NCBI GenBank assembly: GCA_044354975.1
Contig: JBIKZA010000031.1
Coordinates: 1-26,311, forward strand
Length of the DNA stretch: 26,311 bases
DNA from: CAIZGX01 sp044354975
GTDB lineage: Bacteria; Bacteroidota; Bacteroidia; Flavobacteriales_D; Sanyastnellaceae
Direction of reading: 5' to 3'
Part shown: in pieces, positions 7,340-15,692 of the stretch
Numbering within the stretch: position 1 is the stretch's first letter
Layout: every line of letters starts with the position of its first letter
Made by a program: the position numbers and the translations under genes
The notes under the pieces: generated by a model
What the model was told of the DNA's origin: nothing
Databases searched by the model: none
The model's input: only the letters and a program-made list of their open reading frames with translations

Positions 7340-8659
7340 TTAGTTAGCAGAAAGTTTTGGATCGTTTAAGAAATACAATACCACGCGATTTTCGGGGATG
7401 TAGTATTTACGCGCTGCGGCCATCAGGTCTTCGCGAGTCACTTTCATGTAACGGTCAATTTCAGTATTGATCAAATTCGCGTTTCCGAAGTAGGTGTGGT
7501 AGTTCGCAAGACTTTCAGCAATTCCGGCCACGGTGCTGTATCCAGAAACAAAGGCGGTTTCAATTTGATTGCGAAGTTTTTCGAATTCTTTTTCAGAAAT
7601 TAATTCTTCTTTCACTTTATCGAACTCTTTGTTCATCCCGTCTTCCAAGGTCTTTGGATCAACGCCCATGTTTGTTAATCCGAATGCAAGCGTCAATCCT
7701 GGATCTTCAAGGTTGAAGGTGAATGCACCGCAGTACAACGAAAGTTGTTGCTCGTCTACCATTGATTTGTTTAGGCGAGAGCTCTCTCCGTTTGAAAGTA
7801 AGGTGTTCAACATGTCTACAGCATAGAACTCTGGTGTTCCTTGTGCAGGAATGTGGTAGGCTTGAACAATCATTGCCAGTTCGTCTTTGCCATAAATGGT
7901 ATCGCGAACTTCACCGGTGTTGATGTCTTCCTTAACGGTTGGACGAGGAATAGCGTTTGTTCCTTTTGGAATATCGCCGAAGTATTTCGCGATGAGCTTC
8001 TTCGTTTCTTCCACGTTCATATCTCCAGCTAGGGAAAGAACAGCGTTGTTTGGAACGTAGAATGTTTTGTAGAAGTTCACGAAGTCTTCGTCTTTCGCGG
8101 CGTTCAAGTCTTCCATGCTTCCGATTGGAGACCAAGCGTAAGGATGCTTTTTGTAGGCGTGCTTCAACGCTTCTGGAAGAAGATTTCCGTATGGTTGGTT
8201 GTCGTAACGCATGCGCTTTTCTTCTTTCACCACTTCGCGTTGTGTTTCAATTCCTTTGTTCTCCACTTTCGCGTGAAGCATACGCTCGCTTTCTAACCAC
8301 AAGCCTAGTTCAAGCTGATTGCTTGGCATAAGGTCGTAATAGAAGGTGCGGTCTTGCGTGGTGTTTGCGTTTAGTCCGCCTCCAGCGTTTTCAACGTATT
8401 TCGCGTATTCTCCGCGACCAATGTTGTCAGAACCTTCGAACAACAAGTGCTCAAAGAAGTGCGCCATACCTGTTCTACCTACTAGTTCGTTTTTCGAACC
8501 CACGTGGTAAAGAACAGTAACAGCAACGATAGGAGTGCTGTGGTCTTCGTGAAGAATTACGTGCAAGCCGTTTGGCAAGTCGTATTCAATGAATTTGATG
8601 TTTTGTGCTTGCGCAGCGAAAGTGCTGAGTAAAGCAACAAAGAGAATTACTTTTTTCAT
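7340..8659 (-). CDS. Zinc M16 peptidase (active subunit)
   Basis: 439 aa, exported (signal peptide MKKVILFVALLSTFAAQA). The inverted zinc motif HxxEH is HFFEH (67-71), with the third ligand a glutamate in REVVKEEKR (E146/E147), matching the HxxEH-X(74-76)-E spacing. GGLNANTTQDRTFYY (94-108) is the usual substrate-edge segment. It is expected to degrade peptides or misfolded protein in the periplasm. It is the first gene of the four-gene run and is followed 13 bp later by the zinc-less partner, the standard arrangement for two-subunit M16B enzymes. The ATG at 8657-8659 is supported by the signal peptide and by the conserved upstream block that ends just before it. Confidence 0.93.
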   Translation of the reverse strand: MKKVILFVALLSTFAAQAQNIKFIEYDLPNGLHVILHEDHSTPIVAVTVLYHVGSKNELVGRTGMAHFFEHLLFEGSDNIGRGEYAKYVENAGGGLNANTTQDRTFYYDLMPSNQLELGLWLESERMLHAKVENKGIETQREVVKEEKRMRYDNQPYGNLLPEALKHAYKKHPYAWSPIGSMEDLNAAKDEDFVNFYKTFYVPNNAVLSLAGDMNVEETKKLIAKYFGDIPKGTNAIPRPTVKEDINTGEVRDTIYGKDELAMIVQAYHIPAQGTPEFYAVDMLNTLLSNGESSRLNKSMVDEQQLSLYCGAFTFNLEDPGLTLAFGLTNMGVDPKTLEDGMNKEFDKVKEELISEKEFEKLRNQIETAFVSGYSTVAGIAESLANYHTYFGNANLINTEIDRYMKVTREDLMAAARKYYIPENRVVLYFLNDPKLSAN

Positions 8660-8664
8660 GTGTT

Positions 8665-8721
8665 AAATATGGTTTGAAATACCGCTAGCGAAGATACTAA
8701 AGCGGAGCTTAGGTTGGGAAG
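8665..8721 (-). promoter_or_regulatory. Shared 57-bp upstream block, copy 1 (before M16 operon)
   Basis: This block lies 5 bp upstream of the M16 ATG and matches 48 of 57 positions of 15331-15387, including the first 25 bases (8665-8689) without change. On the minus strand it includes TATCTTCG (8689-8696), one base off the Bacteroidota -7 consensus TAnnTTTG, and the palindrome GCTAGC. It is best read as a duplicated promoter/5' leader. No partner -33 TTG at ideal spacing was found. Confidence 0.65.
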
Positions 8722-8733
8722 CAAAGATTCGCA

Positions 8734-11700
8734 TTAATCTCGGAGTAACATCACGAATCCAGACTTGCCTTCACCCTGTTGACCTTCAAGTGGTTCAATG
8801 ATCCAGTAGTAGGTTCCAGAAATACAATCTCCTCCGTTCCAACCTAGGGCTATGTTGTTCGTATTAAAGACCTCTGTGCCCCAGCGGTTGAAAACAGTGA
8901 GTTGCCATCTTCCAGGGAATTCTTCGAAAGGAAGGAAACGGTCGTTTTCACCATCGCCATTGGGAGTGAAGATGTTTGGCAGCGTTAAGTTTCCTGCACC
9001 GTCTATTTGAATGAATGTGTTTAATGTGTCAACGCAACCGTTTTGATTTTCAACGATTAATGTGACGGCATAATTGCCGGGTACTGTCGGGAAATTGATG
9101 ACTGGATTTTCTACTGAAGATGCAGTGGGTATCCCGAATTCAAAACTCCAGTTGTATGTTGAAGGATTACCGGTACTTGTTGAGGTGAAGGTGATTTCCG
9201 TATTCTCAATGGTCGCTGGTTGCGGATTGGCAATAAAGTCAGCATTCGGAGCCTCGTTCAAGGTGACTGTTATGGAATCGCTGAAGAGACATCCATTGAT
9301 ATCGATGACATTAACGCTGTATGTTCCGCTTTGATTTGCAGCATAACTTTCACCGATACTTCCGTCTTGCCAAGTGGAAGAGTCGAAACCAGAAGCTGTA
9401 AGCACAATTGTTTCGCCTTCACAAATAGTCACATCATTTCCGAGATCTAGTGTGTTTCCGTTATGAATTACAACGCTGGTATTGTCGGCGCATATCGTTT
9501 CCGATCCATTGGTGGGTAGGGCGTAAGTCAATGTAGTTACAAAACCCAATGGTTCTTGGCTAACCACTTGTTCAATTAAATTGCCCGTGAACTTATCGAT
9601 GTGGTGGAGTGTGCCGCTTGCATTTATTCCCCACAATTCATTCGCATTGTAGTCGTAAGCAAGTCCTCTTAAATCCGCAACAGTGCTGCCTACTGAAACC
9701 GCTTCAGCTGTTGTGGTATTAATCTCATACAATCCCCCGTTCGTCGTTGTCGCCCACAAGACATTGAGTGAAGGGTCGTAGGCTAACCCGTTAATACCAT
9801 CACCGCCTGCAACAAAGAAATTGTCAACGGCGAGCAAGTTCAAATCACCAATGGTGTTAAGAGCTCCGGTGTTTACATCTATGGTGTAAAGCGTTTGAAC
9901 CAAAGGCTCGCCACTATTTATTTCTGGAATTCCAATGACGTAAAACAGGTCGTTGACGTTGTCGTAGTCTCCTGCGTAAAATTGATTATTGTTGTAGGTA
10001 AATATCGGAGTGACGGTTCCCGTGTTAATGTCTACAGACGAAAGAGCAGGTGCCGTAACAATATTAGAGATGCCATACAAGGTGTTGGTTGCAGTTCGGA
10101 ATCCCATGGCTGTCCAATCGTTCCCTGTGTTGCTTTGAATAGTATTTATACTGCCGTCTGCGGTGTTCGTATAGAAAATAATATCATCACCGCTGTGGTC
10201 GTAGGCGAGGAAGTTTCCCCCAGCGGTATTCGTTTCCTGTAAAAAAACCTGTAGTGTTAAATTCGCAAAACCTGCATTTATTTCTTGTGCCGAAGGAACA
10301 TAAAGAGGTTCTGCAACCGTATTGGAAGGAATGAATGTACCACCTCCTAACCATTGAAGTCCCGAGTATGTAGCTATTTGACTGAGGTCTACTTCAAGTT
10401 GCAGGGTATCACCGGCGCATACTTGCAACGAATCGGGTAAACTGAATAGGTCGCATGAGATGTTTGGATTTGTTGCACAAGGCAATACAGTGATTTGATC
10501 GGAAGATGCGCAACCACCGGCCCCACTGCCGTTTGAGCAAGGTCCATTTAAACACGCAACATAGGTGCCCGGTTGTGTTACTGTGAAGTACCGAGTACTG
10601 TTGTCGGGCCAAGTGCTTTCAGGTCCGCTATAGCAATCGCCGCCCCATTCCCAGTAATCGCCAACGCCTGCATCAAGTATAATCGAGTCGCCAGGACAGA
10701 GGTACACGGTGTCAGGACCCCACTCTATGAAATCGATATATGGGCTGTAAAAAATCCAAGAAGGAAAATTGGGTAGCGAAACAAATAAATTATCAAAGCC
10801 GCCGCTATAACTGAAAACTTCGGGTGTAACTGCAGGTGAATCGGTGTTTGCACAGTTGATGGTCCCAAGGTGGGTAACACCAGAGAAATCGAACCAACTG
10901 TAATAGATGTTCATGTCCGGCGCCATTTGCATGTAATATGCTGTTATGTCTGGTGCAATCACTTCTTGTGTCGAAGCAACGCTAATTCCTTGTTCAAATG
11001 CGGTGGCAAAATTGTAACGTACCAATTGCTGTGTGCCGGTTCCAAGACCCGTGGAGGTGGCATATAGGTATTGGCCGCTGTGCGAAAACTCAAAAGCTTC
11101 AGAACCGACGAAGGGCAATTGTTCCGGATCAGACAATGTGCCCGTATTTAAATCGAAATCCAAAATCTGACCGCTAGAGATGACAACTTTGCTGTAAACA
11201 GCGAGAACTAGCGGTTCCGGATAACCAGTAATGGGCGAGGCTTTTATGATGCCTGACTGTGGCGTATCGGTTTCAAACACAGAAGACAGTGTAACGCCTT
11301 CCGAGGTAACACTGTACACACCTATTCCGTCCTCTCCTTGATTGATCAGTATCCAATAATCTATGCCGTTAGCATGGCGAATGGCGCAAAGCCCTTCGAA
11401 TGAATAATCATATAATGGAACATCTGCTTCAACGACTTCTCCCAAGCCATTGTTCAACGACATATCTATTTTGAAATAACGAAAACCTCTGCCGTTCGGC
11501 TGCAACGCCAAGATCTCGGGTGTAGCATCGATGTAATGTTCTATTTCATCAACAGTAAACAAATAGTAAATGTTAGGTTCGCCTGGAGCGGGAATGATGA
11601 CCGACGATTGCGCAGCGCTAAATCCACCACCTTCAATTCCCTGCATGTCATACATGACTTCATGGTTTCTGTTCCAGATGTGCCCAGGGTCCTGACCGCT

Positions 11701-11928
11701 AACTGCTGTACGACCACCACCATTGGAATAGAAAAGGAGATTACCGGCTGAATCGGAATAGGCCGTGCATCCTTCGATCGAGGACATTGCCCCTGTTATC
11801 TGAACCGCCTCACCCGAGTTGAAGTCAAGACCATAGCCATAACCAAAGTGCCAAACGTTACCTTCTTTTTGAGCTGTAACGGCAAATGAAATGATGAAAA
11901 AACTTATGACTGAGGCGAGCAGCTTCAT
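8734..11928 (-). CDS. Large secreted T9SS type B cargo with propeller-like and PKD domains
   Basis: 1064 aa from the ATG at 11926-11928 (MKLLASVISFFIISFAVTAQ, a clean signal peptide). The frame stays open upstream to 12012, but that extension reads through the end of the preceding gene and buries the signal. Residues ~21-400 look like a repetitive beta-propeller (GNLLFYSNGG, YYLFTVDEIEHY, LSSVFETD). A Cys-rich stretch (LCPGDSIILDAGVGDYWEWGG) and a second propeller-like region (GLAYDPSLNVLWATTTNGGLYEIN) follow, then a PKD domain (~896-976) and the gliding-motility-associated C-terminal domain (~980-1064: FTPNGDGENDRF, LTVFNRWGTEVF, SGTYYWIIE). That tail directs export across the outer membrane by T9SS (type B sorting). 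Likely an adhesin or other surface protein; no catalytic motif seen. It follows the next T9SS gene by 11 bp. Confidence 0.9.
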   Translation of the reverse strand: MKLLASVISFFIISFAVTAQKEGNVWHFGYGYGLDFNSGEAVQITGAMSSIEGCTAYSDSAGNLLFYSNGGGRTAVSGQDPGHIWNRNHEVMYDMQGIEGGGFSAAQSSVIIPAPGEPNIYYLFTVDEIEHYIDATPEILALQPNGRGFRYFKIDMSLNNGLGEVVEADVPLYDYSFEGLCAIRHANGIDYWILINQGEDGIGVYSVTSEGVTLSSVFETDTPQSGIIKASPITGYPEPLVLAVYSKVVISSGQILDFDLNTGTLSDPEQLPFVGSEAFEFSHSGQYLYATSTGLGTGTQQLVRYNFATAFEQGISVASTQEVIAPDITAYYMQMAPDMNIYYSWFDFSGVTHLGTINCANTDSPAVTPEVFSYSGGFDNLFVSLPNFPSWIFYSPYIDFIEWGPDTVYLCPGDSIILDAGVGDYWEWGGDCYSGPESTWPDNSTRYFTVTQPGTYVACLNGPCSNGSGAGGCASSDQITVLPCATNPNISCDLFSLPDSLQVCAGDTLQLEVDLSQIATYSGLQWLGGGTFIPSNTVAEPLYVPSAQEINAGFANLTLQVFLQETNTAGGNFLAYDHSGDDIIFYTNTADGSINTIQSNTGNDWTAMGFRTATNTLYGISNIVTAPALSSVDINTGTVTPIFTYNNNQFYAGDYDNVNDLFYVIGIPEINSGEPLVQTLYTIDVNTGALNTIGDLNLLAVDNFFVAGGDGINGLAYDPSLNVLWATTTNGGLYEINTTTAEAVSVGSTVADLRGLAYDYNANELWGINASGTLHHIDKFTGNLIEQVVSQEPLGFVTTLTYALPTNGSETICADNTSVVIHNGNTLDLGNDVTICEGETIVLTASGFDSSTWQDGSIGESYAANQSGTYSVNVIDINGCLFSDSITVTLNEAPNADFIANPQPATIENTEITFTSTSTGNPSTYNWSFEFGIPTASSVENPVINFPTVPGNYAVTLIVENQNGCVDTLNTFIQIDGAGNLTLPNIFTPNGDGENDRFLPFEEFPGRWQLTVFNRWGTEVFNTNNIALGWNGGDCISGTYYWIIEPLEGQQGEGKSGFVMLLRD

Positions 11929-11939
11929 AACCGAAAGTT

Positions 11940-14339
11940 TTAGCGAATGAGTGAAATAAATCCTCTGTACTCGAATCGCTCTCCAGCATTCATTGAATAG
12001 GCTGAAATGCAATACGTATAGATTCCGTTGGGACTGTAAAAGCTGCTTCCATTAGCCCCGCCAGTCCAAGCTTGCTGTGGGTCTGTGGTTGAGAAAACAA
12101 CTTCTCCCCAACGATTAAAAATATCAAGCTGAAAGTTCGAAGCGTTTATCCCTGTTCCTTCCACCTGAAAAACATCGTTGAGGCCATCGTCGTTCGGTGT
12201 GAATGCGTTGGGTACATATAAATTAAATAACTCATTAATGATAATTGAACCACTGGTGAAATCGGTGCATCCGTTTGCTGTAGTAACTTCTAATTCCAGT
12301 GAGTAATTTCCTTCGGAATTAGCTGGAAGACTTAATTCAGGATTCTGATCAGTGCTAACGATTTCGTCAGTAGGCAATGAGATTGTCCATAGCCATGATT
12401 CAATATTTCCAGCGGATAAATCAATGAGCGTTATGTCTGTATTGTCGGGATATAAAATCAGCGGATCGGTGGTGTAATTGGCCACGGGTTGTGGAAACGA
12501 TTCAATGTAATCATTAATCAAGGTATCGTAAGTACAGCCGTTGAGCGTAGATACTTCGAGCATAACATCGAATGCACCGGGCTGATCAGGTGTGAAGGTT
12601 ACAGTGCTTTGATTTGAGTAGGGTGCGCCGTTTATGGACCATTGCTGTGAAGTAAACGTGCTTGGATCTGTGTCGTTTGTTAATGTGAACTGCGCGGGCA
12701 TGCACAGTGCTGTGTCTGAAACACTCAGTGCTATCAATACTTGCGGGTCTACAGATACGCTAAAACAATCTGAAAGAGTTTGTCCATTCGCATCGGTTAT
12801 CGTTACGCACGCTTGTCCATCTTCGGTTGCAATGAGATCGCAACTGGCATCTTGACAAACGGTTGTGTTGTTGAAGGTCCATTCATAAGTAAACGGGGCT
12901 TGTCCGTTTGTAGTCGCTATCGGCCCAAGGGTTAAAGACTCGCCGTAGCACAAGGTAACATCGTTGGGCATTTCAATTGTCCATGCAGGCACTAGCGGAT
13001 TTATGCAACAGGTACCCCCATCTGAAATATTATAGGTTTCAGAGAGCCAGCATTGGTATTGTGTGTGGTGAAACAACAGATCATCGTTGAAGGCGGTTAG
13101 AAAATAATACACGACTTCATCGGGAGTGTTACCTCCGCCGGCCACATAAAGTGTATCACATTGTCCACTTACTCCGACCATGAGACCTGGCCCGCTGAAA
13201 GGACCTCCCCAGCCTCCTGCACCGTTTGCATGCAAGGGTTCATAGCCCACCTGCGGGGCTGTGAGTATCTGAGTTATCGAAGGAGCTACGCCGGAAATGG
13301 TAGTGGTCGGAATACCCAGCCCGCAGTTGTTGTTGCCTTGTGATGAATTGAAACCGGCGTAAATGACGTTCGTTACATTTCCTGCAAATGGTCCGCTTAT
13401 GTTCACCTGCACGGGTTCATAAGTGCAGATGCCTATCTTAATGTTTGGGATGTTCTGATCAACATTAATATTCAGTGTGCCACCGTCGTAATTGGAGTAT
13501 ATCACAACATTGCCCGAACCGTTGCAGAGAGGGGAAGCGTCTGGATTCGTTATTGCTTGGTAACTTACATTCAAAAACCATTCGTGTTTCATTCCTGTAT
13601 CCGGAATGCCATCGGGAGTATTGTTGGAAGGGAAGGCGCAGGTTGAAGCTGACGAGGGGCCGAACAAAGCTGCGTTCCAACTTGCTCCAGGGTCAACAGA
13701 TCGCGTTGAGTAGGTAGATGCAGCAGTTCCGGAACCCACGCGAATACCTACATGCACAGGGGTCTGGGGTGCGGCGACACCTTGAAAATTTCCGTAAATA
13801 AATGAAATGCTCCCGAATCCAAAACCTGAATAGGCTTGGTTAATGATGCGCGCTTGAAAGGAAAAAGACTCTCCGATATATCCAACTCTTCGTACGTTTT
13901 TCCACTGTACCCGAATGCCTTGAAAGTCCATCGTGTAGCTAACTTTTGAAGTGCCATCTATTCCCTCAAGGTCGGTGGCAAAGGGGGAGATTACCGGTGT
14001 TGAAATTCCTTGTGAAAGTGGATCGTAGTTGTTTGCAGTTGGAGCAGCACTCAATGTCATGAAACCATTGGTGCTTACGAATAAGGAAAGATGCGCTTGC
14101 ACACCCATGGTCACGGGTAAAGTAGAAATTGCTCCAGATACGGCATCGTCGAAGTTTCCAGAAAAAAGAACGACGTCGTTGGTAAGTTCTGTGTAGGTAT
14201 CCGTCGACTGAAAAATGTAGTAGTAATCAAGGGTCTGCGCGTTTACTTTTTTAACTTGCGAGCCCAGACAGAAAAACAGGAATAAATAAAACAGCTTTTG
14301 GCTATGACGAATTAAAAAGCCAGCTGTTTTACTACTCAT
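11940..14339 (-). CDS. Large secreted T9SS type B cargo with PKD-like domains
   Basis: 799 aa from the ATG at 14337-14339; the hydrophobic core LFYLFLFFCLG and the cleavage-like VNAQ fit a signal peptide. The frame is open to 14414, but the extra 25 residues precede the signal and are unlikely. The N-terminal part (~35-260: YYYIFQSTDTYTEL, FVSTNGFMTLSAA) has the beta-sandwich pattern common in T9SS cargo. Residues ~460-700 contain PKD/SprB-like repeats (YGESLTLGPIATTNGQAPFTYEWTF type). Residues ~706-799 are the gliding-motility-type C-terminal sorting domain (VPNAFTPNDDGLNDVF, LDIFNRWGEVVF, PNGIYTYCISAY, EYRGFISLIR). Predicted cell-surface or released protein, probably adhesive. It is the first gene of a two-gene unit with the next T9SS cargo. 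The first codons carry a strong hairpin (14288-14330). Confidence 0.88.
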   Translation of the reverse strand: MSSKTAGFLIRHSQKLFYLFLFFCLGSQVKKVNAQTLDYYYIFQSTDTYTELTNDVVLFSGNFDDAVSGAISTLPVTMGVQAHLSLFVSTNGFMTLSAAPTANNYDPLSQGISTPVISPFATDLEGIDGTSKVSYTMDFQGIRVQWKNVRRVGYIGESFSFQARIINQAYSGFGFGSISFIYGNFQGVAAPQTPVHVGIRVGSGTAASTYSTRSVDPGASWNAALFGPSSASTCAFPSNNTPDGIPDTGMKHEWFLNVSYQAITNPDASPLCNGSGNVVIYSNYDGGTLNINVDQNIPNIKIGICTYEPVQVNISGPFAGNVTNVIYAGFNSSQGNNNCGLGIPTTTISGVAPSITQILTAPQVGYEPLHANGAGGWGGPFSGPGLMVGVSGQCDTLYVAGGGNTPDEVVYYFLTAFNDDLLFHHTQYQCWLSETYNISDGGTCCINPLVPAWTIEMPNDVTLCYGESLTLGPIATTNGQAPFTYEWTFNNTTVCQDASCDLIATEDGQACVTITDANGQTLSDCFSVSVDPQVLIALSVSDTALCMPAQFTLTNDTDPSTFTSQQWSINGAPYSNQSTVTFTPDQPGAFDVMLEVSTLNGCTYDTLINDYIESFPQPVANYTTDPLILYPDNTDITLIDLSAGNIESWLWTISLPTDEIVSTDQNPELSLPANSEGNYSLELEVTTANGCTDFTSGSIIINELFNLYVPNAFTPNDDGLNDVFQVEGTGINASNFQLDIFNRWGEVVFSTTDPQQAWTGGANGSSFYSPNGIYTYCISAYSMNAGERFEYRGFISLIR
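14288..14330 (-). promoter_or_regulatory. Hairpin in the first codons of the T9SS cargo gene
   Basis: AAAACAGCT (14288-14296) pairs with AGCTGTTTT (14322-14330), and GGCT (14300-14303) with AGCC (14318-14321). This gives 13 base pairs with a 3-nt bulge and a 14-nt loop. In the mRNA the stem begins 6 nt after the start codon, and the 3' arm ends in a T-run followed by A/T. It could lower translation or act as an attenuator-like terminator; it could also be chance in an A/T-rich signal-peptide region. Confidence 0.45.
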
Positions 14340-14481
14340 AACGTAGAGGTAACTTTGGATTATTTTTTTAGTCTTTTCAAAAGAATAGACAACATAAAGA
14401 CAATTAAGTTGCATTAAAGTTCAAAAAAGACAAGGACTTATTCCACACTCGCGAAATCTTCATTCCCAATTTCATGTCGTT

Positions 14482-15324
14482 TTAGTTGACTGGCGTAACT
14501 GTGTATCCTGCCTCTTGTAGCAACTTCAAAACACCCTGTTCTCCCGGCAAATGTCCGGCGCCGACGGCAATGAAGATGGGTTTCTCTTGAACCATTTTAG
14601 AAATTTGGGGTATCCAATTTTGATTGCGTTTTACTAGAAAATTAGCGTTGAATTCTGGAGAGAGTTCAGCGTCATTCATTAACTCTCCTAATTTATTTAA
14701 GTCCTGTTTTAAATAGCAATTTAGCATTGTGTTGTATTCACTGTTGTTTGTCGTGAGTCCTTCTAAAAGCAATTTTATTTGCTCTTCATAAGGAACGTCA
14801 TTAACAAGATCCATTTGCATCTGAATAGTTTCTAAACCCAGAGTTGTCATCTTATTCTTTTCGGCAAGTTTGTTCAGCTCTACTTCAAAGCTTTTTGATT
14901 TGCCTATCAAATCTTGAAGAATAATGGACGTTAGAAAAAACGGAGTGAGTCTGCTCATTCGCACATATTTTGACTCTTTCCAATGCAAACTGTCGATGCA
15001 GAATTGTCTTATTTTCTGAGCGTTTTCAGCAGAGGTAATGTCCGCAATTGTCTTTCCGTTGGGCAACATGGAGCGCTGTGCTGCATCTATTTGAGTTTTT
15101 AGATCCATGTTTATATCCACTTCCATAACGAGAGATTCGCATTCCTTTAAAGCGGTAGTTATAGATTCAGAAATTGCAAATTGTTTTTTCGGCATGATGT
15201 GAATCGTGCCATAGATATAACTTGGTTTTTGAAGGTCTTTGCCTTCGATTCTATAGAGTAATTGCGCCTGACTGCTAATTGATACAAAAGTCAGTAGGAT
15301 AAGGAAGGTTAGTTTTGTTTTCAT
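14482..15324 (-). CDS. TraB/GumN family (Tiki-like) putative metalloprotease
   Basis: 280 aa, exported (signal peptide MKTKLTFLILLTFVSISSQA). The two GxxH motifs that define the TraB/Tiki superfamily are present: GTIH at 39-42 (YIYGTIHIMP) and GAGH at 255-258 (FIAVGAGHLPGEQGVLKLL). A glutamate in LGLETIQMQMD occupies the usual acidic position. Eukaryotic Tiki proteins are metal-dependent proteases; bacterial GumN/TraB-like proteins are mostly uncharacterised, so peptidase activity here is inferred. The start is supported by the signal peptide. It has its own upstream block (15331-15387) that is also found before the M16 operon, hinting at joint control with another peptidase system. Confidence 0.87.
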   Translation of the reverse strand: MKTKLTFLILLTFVSISSQAQLLYRIEGKDLQKPSYIYGTIHIMPKKQFAISESITTALKECESLVMEVDINMDLKTQIDAAQRSMLPNGKTIADITSAENAQKIRQFCIDSLHWKESKYVRMSRLTPFFLTSIILQDLIGKSKSFEVELNKLAEKNKMTTLGLETIQMQMDLVNDVPYEEQIKLLLEGLTTNNSEYNTMLNCYLKQDLNKLGELMNDAELSPEFNANFLVKRNQNWIPQISKMVQEKPIFIAVGAGHLPGEQGVLKLLQEAGYTVTPVN

Positions 15325-15330
15325 CTTTTA

Positions 15331-15387
15331 AAATATGGTTTGAAATACCGCTAGCTAAGTTACTCAAGCAAGGTTTAGTTTGCGAAG
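15331..15387 (-). promoter_or_regulatory. Shared 57-bp upstream block, copy 2 (before TraB/GumN gene)
   Basis: Copy of 8665-8721, with 48 of 57 positions identical, starting 6 bp upstream of the ATG. The minus strand contains TAACTTAG at the place where copy 1 has TATCTTCG. Both fit TAnnTTnG, so a -7 promoter element is plausible. GCTAGC is kept. The unchanged 25-bp core lies between the putative transcription start and the start codon. Confidence 0.65.
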
Positions 15388-15412
15388 GGGAAGAGGCTAG
15401 AACTTTAATTAG

Positions 15413-15658
15413 TTATTTATCGTTGAATCCAATTTGGTAGCCAAAGAATGCCGCACATAATCCGAGGTGAACAATTAATGCTGCTTTTTGCCAGAGTGGA
15501 CGTTCCTTCCATGTTTGATTTGGGTTGAAAGGGTCGAAGGCTAGCGCCACACCCAATGAAATTGCTCCTTCGCTGAATTCGCCACGAAACGCCTGATAAA
15601 TACCAAGTGCTGTGAATCCAATGTACAGGAAACGCATGATTTTCAGGTTGCTTTTCAT
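15413..15658 (-). CDS. Small two-helix inner-membrane protein
   Basis: 81 aa with two predicted membrane helices (about 10-38, IMRFLYIGFTALGIYQ to ISLGVALAF, and 58-77, KAALIVHLGLCAAFFGYQI), joined by a polar segment containing DPFNPNQTWKERPLWQKA. There is no signal-peptide cleavage site and no motif of known function. The NPNQTW...RPxWQ linker looks conserved enough to be a family signature, but I do not recognise it. It sits 34 bp after the transglutaminase-like gene and is probably co-transcribed with it. The ATG at 15656-15658 is the first in frame that gives a sensible N-terminus (MKSNLKIMRF). Confidence 0.7.
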   Translation of the reverse strand: MKSNLKIMRFLYIGFTALGIYQAFRGEFSEGAISLGVALAFDPFNPNQTWKERPLWQKAALIVHLGLCAAFFGYQIGFNDK

Positions 15659-15692
15659 TTGGTTGATTGTTATTTAACAAGGTTGAGAAGCA

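Noticed and set aside
8734..12012. Start of the T9SS cargo gene at 12012
   Set aside because: The extra 28 residues overlap the preceding gene and place the signal peptide in the interior; the ATG at 11928 leaves an 11-bp gap and an N-terminal signal.
11940..14414. Start of the second T9SS cargo gene at 14414
   Set aside because: The 25 residues before MSSKTAG would precede the export signal; the ATG at 14339 is preferred.
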